Assembly (NCBI RefSeq): GCF_000224145.3
Contig: NC_020174.2
Coordinates: forward strand, 3,663,026-3,727,025
Direction: 5' to 3'
DNA length: 64,000 nt
From: Ciona intestinalis
Lineage: Eukaryota > Chordata > Ascidiacea > Phlebobranchia > Cionidae
Numbering within the stretch: position 1 is the first letter of the stretch; each line of letters starts with the position of its first letter. A model generated the notes under the pieces. That model had not been told where the DNA came from. It saw only the letters and a list, made by a program, of their open reading frames with translations, and made no database searches. The position numbers and the translations under genes are program-made. Shown piece by piece: positions 55,707 to 64,000 of the stretch.

Positions 55707-58700
55707 ATGGCGCCCCCAAGACCTTCAGCTTACCGTAAAAGCCTCGGACGAGATAAGGGAAAAGACTCTTTGTATCTCGTCAGCTCGTAAGTTATGTGTT
55801 TTTAATGTAATTAATATAAAATAACACTAACTATATTTGTCTCCTCGATTACGAAGATTTAGAAATATTTTAAACGAAAAGACATAGCGACAAAACTACT
55901 GTTGTTAAAACACGCTTACAGTTAAAATATCACAAACTTACTATACTGTATTTATGTTTGTTTAGTGAAGCAAGACAAATGAAGGAACAGGAAAAAGACC
56001 AAATGAAAAAGTTAAACAACCGACTTGTAAATTACGTCGACAAAGTTCATGACCTTGAAATGATGAACCGCTTTTTGACTGCTGAGAATGAAAAACTGAA
56101 AAAACTTAACAAGACGGAAGATGTGGACGTGTCTGCTATCTATGATGATGAGTTAAAAGTAAATTCTAGTTTGTATATAGGACTGTTTTGTAATTAACCA
56201 AGGGTTAATGCTATACGCAATATCCAAATATCCTGCTGATGGTGTTTTAAACAATTAGGAAACGTCTATGGGAGTCGTGAGGATGCGATGTTATATTTCT
56301 TTGAATGGTCTTTGTTTACTACCAAATTGGCCGAGAATAAAGAATAAAAAAGTGTCCCATCTTTCTCCACCCTACTATTTATATACTCAAAACTCCGTGG
56401 CTCAAAAATCCCGTTGTTAATTGAGAAAACATAATTAGAAAATATGGGTTTTAGGTTATAATAGTATTTCCAATCTTACACGACACTACTATATGTATAA
56501 TATTAAAGTACTACGCCAATTTAATGTCTATTTACAATTGCAGAGACTTCGCGAAAAAGTGGAGGAACTGCAAACAAAGAATGCGGAGCTAGAAATTGAG
56601 AAAGACAATCTTCAATACGAGCTCGAAGACGTCGTTGTTAAGTAAATATACCGGTGTTCGTTAAGTACATTTACAGCAGTATATGAGCGGGCGACCGACG
56701 TTTAAGTTTTAACAGCGCTTTCGTTTTGTTGACCAGCAGAATATTTATGGTCGGTTTCCTCGACTTGAAGCCTCCGAACTTGTTTACCGACTTTGGTGTT
56801 TTATGACGCTTTACTAACTCAAGCAGAAAGCTTCTCTTTTTACTTTATACGTAAAAGATATGACGCAAATATTTGTTATCTCATGACATTTAACTACTAT
56901 ATACGGTCGTAGACGCGCCCATTGGTATAAACACTTAGAAAGAATTATTTTAGTGCTGAAACGATTCATTAAAAATACGTAATACCATTTTAGGCTTGAT
57001 ACGGTGAAAGAAGAGAACAAAGATTTGGAGAAAGAAGTCAAGAGTTTGAGCAAGGTACAGAATTCCATTCTAATTTTTCTTAGAAATAATCTATTAGTTA
57101 TACCGGATTCACTTTAGATAATTTATGAACGGGTGGTTTGTTTGTATATACAGTAGGGCGGGGAAAGATGGGACACCTTTTCATTTCGTTTTTTCGTAAA
57201 CAAAGGAAATTCAAAGATTTATAAAACCATATCTTTACGACTGACATGAGGAATTTTACACGATCAGGATATTTGGATAATACGTGTTAAAGGTGTCCCA
57301 TTTCCCCCCCATCCTACTATATAACAAAATAATGACGATTAGAAAACCAAAACAAACTACTTACGTTTGCGGCTATTGACACGATATCATCATTTATGTT
57401 AAAAGAGACAACTTATAAATCCGAAACAGAACGACAATAAACTGGATGACCACAATAAAACTAAAGCAGATATTTTAGGCTGGCTGTCAAACTAAACGTA
57501 CATACCAAACTTGCAACTGAACAAACGTAGGAAAACAAGTAAGCCAAACGCGCAGTGCGGGCGGCGCTAATTGGAGCCAAAGGCACATGAATTAAACGCA
57601 TGAAAACAAATACACGCTTCACTGAATTTAGACTACCAAAAAAATCGCTCGGGAAAATTTGTAAATACGAACTTAAGATCTATAAATATAATTACTTCTA
57701 TCTTGCCCAAACACTCATATTTGAATACTTTATAACAATAGGATGTTGATGACGCAACAATTGAACGAGTTAGTTTGGAAGCTAAGATTGAAAATCTTCA
57801 AGAAGCTTTGCAGCTGGAGAAGCAAGTACACGAAGCTGTAAGTAAAAACATACACTGTGTTTGTTTAAATCAGTGGTTCTTAAACTTTTTTGTACGTTTT
57901 ACCCTTTTATTAAGAATGCTGATCCAGATTTACCCGCAATATGTAATATGGCGCTCATTTATTAAAAGCGAAAACAATAATGCGCTTGCTTTATGGCAAC
58001 GAGTTGTTCAATGTCTGGTAAAGTACAACAATTGGCACAATTTTTCTGTCCCGTCAACCGATATGGATTTCGATTGGTAGCTCATTTACCCTCTAAATAC
58101 GAGGAATTTACCCCCAGGGGTAAATTTACCCCAGTTTAAGAAACGCAGGTTTAAACGGTTGATATTTCGTGTTCATTGCAGGAAATGGAAAATCTTCGCC
58201 GACAAGTTGCACCGGTTGAGGCGCCAGTGCTGCAAGCGGAACAATCGAGTATTCTACCAGATCTCAACGATGCCATACAGAAAGTGCGAAAGCAATATGA
58301 AGCATTTAATGCGAAGTCGATCGAAGATTTGGATAACTTTTACAAGGAAAAGGTACTAAAGTTGCATAAAAGCGATTATTAATAAAATAAATGAATGATT
58401 TGTCAGCTATATAGCTACTGATCGGCATATATGTACAGTANNNNNNNNNNNNNNNNNNNNNNNNNNNNNNNNNNNNNNNNNNNNNNNNNNAAAAGTGTCC
58501 CATCTTCCCCCACCCTACTATATATTACATTTGAAACAGGCGTAACTAGTTATTTAAATTCGCATAATCTTATTTACACTAGAAAGCAACTAAAATAGAG
58601 AAATCATAAAGTTCTTATTTTCGACCGTATGACCTAACTTTAATTTTAACCTGTTTTTAAGGTGGAGTCATTGACTAAACAACTGAAGGCAGCAAATGAC

Positions 58701-60759
58701 GACATCAGAGACCTGCGATCGGACAACTCTGAAAAGCGAAAGGTTATTCACCAACTTGAAATGGAATTGGAGGCTCTTCGTCAAAAGGTATGATCATTTA
58801 CCAGCATTTATGGAAAGCTACATAATTTGCTCATAGTGCATGCTACAAAACTAAACTGTCTTTTGATTTAGAATGACGGTTTGGAGCGTAATCAAGATGG
58901 GTTGGAGGATCGCCATGCAAGGGAAATTGCCGAGTATCAAGAACAGGTTGAGAAAATGCGATCGGACTTGGATGGGGCTAAACAGGTGCATTTAGTTGCT
59001 TGGTTTTTGTTGCGTATATATCAGAAAGCTGTCGTTCGCGGCCCACTGGCGGTAAAGGATTTTCCTTCCGTGACGAAATCGCGTGCTGTTACTACTGGTT
59101 GACGCACGTACGTATGCCATTGACCGTATAGTGCTCGTTAATCACATATATGTGCAGCTTGTAAGTATAGTTCTGTGGGGTTGTAGATGGAATATTGTTA
59201 GCACATGAAAACCGTATTTTTTGATCGTGTTTTTAACATTTACCAACGATCTTATATTTTTACGGTTATATTATACATCGTTTATACAATTGTGTAAAGA
59301 TTCTTCGTTTACTATACCAATCTGAACAAGAAACGAGAAAAATGTCCTAACTAAATCTTAAAATGTCATCTTTAGGACATCGGAAAGTATCTAAAGGACT
59401 ACCAGGACTTGAACAGCTTGAAGTTGAGTTTGGAACAAGAAATCGCTATCTACAACAAGATCTTGATGGGAGAAGAGCACAGGTAAAAGCAACAAACTAT
59501 AATTTTCATTTTAGAAACTATGGCATTCGGTGTGTGTGTATAACTCTTGATTAACGGGATCAATTTATTACGAATTTATTAAAATTACATCAAAGAACTT
59601 ATATGTTCACATTTATGCCCAAGTTTTAACATAGATGTGAGTACATAGTAGGATTGGGGAAGATGGTACACCTTTAGCGCATATTATCCAGATATCCTGA
59701 TCGTGTTGTAAACAATTAACAACGGTTTATGGAAGTCGTGAGAATACGGGTTTATAATTCTTTAAATGTTCTTTGTTTACCACCGAATGAGAGGAGAAAA
59801 TAGAGTTAAAAGGTGTCCCATCTTCTCTCACCCTACAATGTATAAATTTTTATTTTCCTATTATGTTAATAGGATCGCTGTGATCGATACGAAGACATTG
59901 GTGCTTGCAAACGACAGCAAACGTTCATCAAGGTCTTCATCCAAATCATCTTCACGAGCATCATCTAGGTCCTCATCTTCCGCGAGATCAACAAGCGATA
60001 TTGTTGAAGAGATGTTGGAGAAAGATAGTCCACCCAAGGAACCATCTACGGTATGAGAAACCAAATCAAACCTTAAGCTCTATCCGTATAAGCTCTAATC
60101 CCACAAACTTATTAACCCTTTCGCATCTGGTGGTCATGTAGCCAAGATCTCTGCTAACCAATATAGTATACTAATCACTATCTTGTAACCGTATAACACA
60201 GCTAATTCAAGTTTTGCCTGAATTCATATACAATCTGTCACATACGTCATAATTTCACACGTTTTTAATTAGGTTAACCATTAGAATTTTTATGGTAATT
60301 CCTTTTCAAAAAGTCCGCATTTTGTATTTAATTATGCAAGTGGTTAAGTCTGCCTTTCATGTCTTCGTGTATCATTGAGTTATGCGCTACAGAATATTAA
60401 ATAAACTATACGAACACCACTTTGATTGTTAGATTGCGTGTATACGTATATAGGAATAATAATAGCCAAGATGTATTTTGTGGTAGAATTATGTTTGACA
60501 AATAACACCACTTATCGATATTTTAATAATACGTGTCCTAAATCCACCATATATATATATGTATGTGGTGCAGTCAACACCCAAAGCTGAGTCAGAGAAA
60601 AGTTCTAGCGATAACGAAGAACAAACCGTTAAAACAAACAATATCGATGAAGTAAAAGAAGCGCTAGAGCTTGCATCACCCCGCGAAGAATCAGTTGAAA
60701 CACCCGAGGTTTATAGACCACCTGAGACTTGCAACACACTCAGCATGAGTTGTGAATAA
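55707..60759 (+). CDS. Cytoplasmic intermediate filament protein
   Basis: Coiled-coil cytoskeletal protein. Eleven coding exons: 55707-55786, 55966-56158, 56544-56641, 56994-57054, 57742-57837, 58182-58352, 58662-58787, 58872-58985, 59376-59482, 59873-60050, 60574-60759. All phases agree. 469 residues. The short head starts MAPPRPSAYRKSLGRDKG. The rod runs from LNNRLVNYVDKVHDLE (coil 1A motif, residue 43) to EIAIYNKILMGEEHR (rod-end motif, about 348), about 306 residues, the chordate cytoplasmic length. The longer coil 1B of lamins and protostome IFs is absent. The tail has a Ser/Arg-rich block (KRSSRSSSKSSSRASS), then acidic repeats, ending NTLSMSCE. Exon 10 ends in phase 0, as does a possible donor inside the last exon (GAG|GTTTAT at 60709). 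Both could splice to the annexin exon at 61070. I cannot tell which tunicate IF class (A-F) this is. Confidence 0.93.
56205..56379 (+). repeat. MITE copy lacking the left terminus
   Basis: Begins within the interior. The right end gtgtcccatctttctccacc is clear. In an intron of the intermediate filament gene. Confidence 0.7.
57150..57321 (-). repeat. MITE copy with small deletions
   Basis: Left end cagtagggcggggaaagatg. Right end followed by a TATA flank. Confidence 0.8.
57871..58148. mobile_element. Non-autonomous hAT-type element
   Basis: Starts CAGTGGTTCTTAAACT and ends AGTTTAAGAAACGCAG. Flanked by the 8-base duplication GTTTAAAT/GTTTAAAC (one mismatch). Length 278 bases. It ends 33 bases before exon 58182-58352. 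Confidence 0.75.
58435..58522 (-). repeat. MITE copy interrupted by a 50-N gap
   Basis: tacagta before 58441 and aaaagtgtcccatcttcccc after 58490 are the two ends. The gap (58441-58490) replaces the interior and its length is probably nominal. Confidence 0.75.
59168..59353 (+). repeat. Degenerate MITE (family B)
   Basis: Starts tagttctgtggggttgtaga, has ttgttagcacatgaaaaccg, and its right end is barely recognisable. It ends about 20 bases before exon 59376. Confidence 0.5.
59646..59841 (+). repeat. MITE copy (family A)
   Basis: Complete copy ending 32 bases before the Ser/Arg-rich tail exon (59873). Confidence 0.85.
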
Positions 60760-61069
60760 TGTAATTTGTACTTGTATGTGTTATCTAGTGCATATACGCA
60801 CAACACACGCACGGAGTGATGAACCAGATGAGAGAGAAAGCGTAATTTGGTAAATATTTGTACGTGGGGGAGAATTAGGAACTCACGACTTTTTTTAATT
60901 TTGCACGTTTATTCACAATCTATTGAATTGCTATGTTGTTTGCTAAAACTGTCGATTTGTTCATTTTAATTCAATAATTGCATGCTGGTTGCTTTTATTT
61001 TCATTTAATCTTCGATACGTTCAACTCCTAGTTATACTGAGTTTTATAATTCATAGTTTATTGATGCAG

Positions 61070-63445
61070 GGCGTGATATCTGTAAGCTGGAAAGTGAAGG
61101 GGGGAACGGTACGACCTATCAAACCGTTTCATCCACTTGGCGACGCTGAGCTGCTGCACAAAGCAATGAAAGGAATTGGTGCGTAGTCCAGTTATTTATA
61201 ATTTAGGATAAAACTATTCGTTTTTTTATTTTATTTCAGGCACTGACGAAGAAGCGATCAGTGAAATATTGACCAAGCGCACCAAGGCGCAGAGATTGGT
61301 GATTGCGAAGCATTACGAAGAAAAATATAAAAAGGTATATTTAAATTTCAGAGCCCGTTTTATTAGAAAATGACATTTATGTGATTTAGGAACTCTTGAA
61401 AGAATTGGAATCGGAATTAAGCGGAAATTTCTTGTCGGTTGTGCAACATTTAATGTGGAGGAAGAGCGTTCTTGACGCCAGAGCTTTACGGAAAGCGATC
61501 AAAGGATTTGGAACCGACGAGGCAGTGCTGATTGAGATTCTTTGTACTCAAAGTAGCAAAGATATTGAGGACATTAAGCGAGATTATTATGAAGGTATGT
61601 ATTAGGGTTAATGGTGCTGGTTAAAGATTTTCGAAAATTTCCGATTTATATATAAGTAGAATGGGGTAGGGGGAGACGAGACACTTTTAGCACATAATAT
61701 CCAAATATCTTGATCGTGTTTTAAACAATTAATAACGGTTTATGGGAGTCGTGAAGATACGGTTTTATAATTCTTTGAATGTTCTTTATTTACTACCGAA
61801 TGGGACGAACAAAAGATATTAAAAGGCGTTCCATCTTCCCCCATCCTACTATATATATTACTATGAGGTATTTGAGCGTAAGGTGGTAAAAAAGGTGTTC
61901 CATCTTCCCCCATCCTACTATATATATTTGAGGTATTTGAGCGTAAGGTGGAAAACCTTTAGCCTACATTATTTTCCATATATTAACTATAATTTAATTT
62001 GTTAGTGTTTGAACGTGATTTGACCAAGGACATTGAAAGCGAAACATCCGGGGTGTTCAAAAAGTTTTTGGTCGCAATTATGAAAGCAAATCGACCTGCT
62101 GATAGCGGAACAGTCGTTTCCAATTTGGCTGATGAGGACGCGAAGGTTTGTTCTATAACTGTATATAGCATTTAATATTAAAAAGTACACGGATTTGAAA
62201 CGGTTGTTAAAATTATTTTTAGGGACAATATTTTGTATAGTTCTGTGGGGTATGATGGGAAACTTTTAGCACATATTTCGAAATATCCAAATCGTTTTTT
62301 AACAATTAACAACGCTCTTTTGGAGTCGTTGGGATCCTTTTGTTTAGTTCTGTAAATATAAATATAAAAATACGTATACTCATTATACGTACATAACGAA
62401 AAATCGTACACCTTTTTTTGCAGGCCTTGTTCGAAATGGGAGTGAAGCAATGGTCGCCTTCAAATGACCGGTTCCTTGAGATTTTCACACAGAGAAGCTA
62501 CCAACATTTGTGGTACCTATTCAAACAATCGTGGCCGAAACTAACAACCGTTGATCTTATCGAAACCGTGGAAAAAGAATGCCCAAAAGATTTGGTTCGA
62601 GGTCTCAAGACTCTGAGTGAGTTATTAAATAACGTAGGGTGGGCTAAGGTGGGGCAGTTTTCATTATATTTCTGGTCCCATTTGGTAGTAAACAAAAAAC
62701 ATTCAAAGAATTAATAAACCGTATCCTCAAGACTCCTATAGACTGTTGTTAATTGTTTATAACACGATCAGAATGTTTGGATAAAATGTGCTAATGGTGT
62801 CTCATCTTACCCCACAGGACTGTATTTGTTTTCTTGTGTTTGAAAATAAAAAATGAGTTTAACCTGTTCCTATATGTATAGTTCGCTTCTCAACTTGCAT
62901 CCCACCACTTTACTATGCGATCCAAATCAACGAGACAATGGCGGTAAGAACTGTAGATATACTTCTCGCTCGAAAACAACTTGAGCATTTTTTTTCATTA
63001 TAGGGCAAAGGCACCGAAGAAAAGCAACTTACATACATTGTGACGACACGAAGTGAGATTGACTTGATTGACGTTAAAGAAGAATACGAACGTGTCTTCG
63101 GGGTCAAGGTTGAAAAGAGAGTTGAGGTAATGGACATTTATGGTTAATTTTATTCAGTCATTTCGTTAAGTGTGCATAGTACTATAGGGTAAACGGGGCA
63201 CATACCGTCCAAAAATCAATTTTAGCACGTACCGTCAAAAAATCCATTTTATGTTTAACAATTAATAACGCTCGTTTATGTTACTATTATTATGGTAATA
63301 CGTATATAAGAATTGGGTTTTTAAGAAATACACACAAGTCTATATAATGTGACAAACTAAACTGTTACATATAATTTATGTGATTTTATAACAGGACGAA
63401 ACATCTGGAAAGTATAAGAAGATTCTTCTTGACTTGCTCAATTAG
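61070..63445 (+). CDS. Annexin (four-repeat core)
   Basis: Calcium-dependent phospholipid-binding protein. Eight exons: 61070-61178, 61240-61334, 61390-61594, 62006-62145, 62424-62616, 62882-62943, 63004-63126, 63395-63445. All phases agree. 325 residues from the exon start. Four annexin repeats are visible. Repeat 1 has HKAMKGIGTDEEAISEIL, repeat 2 RKAIKGFGTDEAVLIEIL, repeat 4 GKGTEEKQLTYIV. Their GxGT loops are type II calcium sites. In repeat 3 the loop reads VKQWSPSNDRF, so that site is probably weak. The end is YKKILLDLLN. A start codon (ATG at 61064) overlaps the acceptor ATGCAG|GGC, so the gene could begin with MQGVISVSWK on an unspliced 5' end. Or the exon could be spliced in phase 0 from the intermediate filament tail 310 bases upstream. 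No AATAAA or ATTAAA occurs between the two. Confidence 0.92.
61653..61852 (+). repeat. MITE copy (family A) with duplicated right end
   Basis: Complete copy. Its right terminus (gttccatcttcccccatcct) is repeated at about 61890-61925 within two copies of tttgagcgtaaggtgg. Confidence 0.85.
62238..62345 (+). repeat. Truncated MITE (family B/A mosaic)
   Basis: Starts tagttctgtggggtatgatg. The right half is lost. Confidence 0.55.
62632..62825 (-). repeat. MITE copy (family A)
   Basis: Starts only 15 bases after the donor of annexin exon 5 (62616). Confidence 0.8.
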
Positions 63446-63754
63446 AATTGCTGACGAAACCACGTAAATTACTGTACATAATATTCTGGTTTTGAAACTT
63501 TGTTTCACCAATTAATGTTCCACCCATTGCAGTACAGCACGCTTGTATATAGTTGTCATATATATTTAATCATTGGGATTTACTTGATTTGTAGTATATA
63601 TTAGGTTTCCCTACATGACGAACTTCTAATACTGTTTGATCAAGTAAATTTTAGATATCATAAACATTGACTGATGATGTATTGCACTGCATGCACTTTA
63701 TATACTGTAGAAAACCATATATACAACATGTATTGCTTATATACACCATATGAA

Positions 63755-63760
63755 AATAAA
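63755..63760 (+). terminator. Candidate polyadenylation signal of the annexin transcript
   Basis: AATAAA, 310 bases past the annexin stop codon. Confidence 0.55.
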
Positions 63761-63804
63761 TTGCAAATGACCTAAATGCTTGTTTTATCATTTATATATA
63801 TATA

Positions 63805-64000
63805 TACAGTAGGATGGGGGAAGATGGGACACTTTTTAACTCTATTTTCTCGTCCCATTTAGTATTAAACAAAGAACATTCAAAGAAATATGAAACTATG
63901 TCCTCATGACTCCCATAGACCGTTGTTAATTGTTTAAAACACGATCAGAATATCTGAATATTATGTGCTAAAGGTGTCCCATCTTCCCCCACCCTACTAT
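63805..64000 (-). repeat. MITE copy at the right edge
   Basis: Near-consensus copy after a TA-dinucleotide run. Its right terminal repeat ends exactly at the window edge. Confidence 0.9.

Overview
The window looks like nuclear DNA from a tunicate, most probably an ascidian of the Ciona intestinalis/robusta group. It is AT-rich and has many short introns. Its genes are chordate orthologues: retinoic acid receptor, ClC-7, snurportin-1, an intermediate filament protein and an annexin. It is saturated with copies of one short inverted-repeat element and contains a tRNA-derived SINE. The species call is inference from gene content and repeats, not from a database match.

Layout. Minus strand, bases 728-15802: an adenylate kinase (AK5/AK1 type, N-terminal DPY30-like segment, 3' end off the left edge); a fucosyltransferase-like secretory-pathway glycosyltransferase; and an 18-exon gene for a 739-residue single-pass membrane protein (signal peptide, EGF repeats, hormone-receptor-like module, GAIN-like region with a degenerate GPS, one membrane helix). 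An in-frame ORF sits 9 bases beyond that gene's stop codon. Minus strand, 17751-25653: a complete nine-exon retinoic acid receptor (RAR) gene. Phase-compatible candidate upstream coding exons lie at 30822-31711 and 35470-37954. A doublet of DR5 retinoic acid response elements lies at 29476-29514. Minus strand, 38635-39504: a single-exon snurportin-1 gene. After a 535-base assembly gap, the plus strand carries 16 exons of ClC-7 (42311-50716), an intermediate filament gene (55707-60759) and, 310 bases later, a complete annexin (61070-63445). Annexin exon 1 is phase-compatible with the intermediate filament tail exons, so an IF-annexin fusion transcript is possible.

Repeats. About 36 copies or remnants of a roughly 190-base MITE with about 30-base terminal inverted repeats fill introns and spacers but no exon. 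There are also tRNA-derived SINE pieces, two hAT-type elements with 8-base target duplications, a second inverted-repeat element, tandem duplications inside ClC-7 introns and a perfect 28-base palindrome.

The genes are functionally unrelated. The one regulatory theme is the RAR locus, where receptor-type response elements suggest autoregulation. All exon models were built by hand from splice signals, reading frame and family conservation. Coding exon lengths and intron phases sum correctly in every multi-exon gene.
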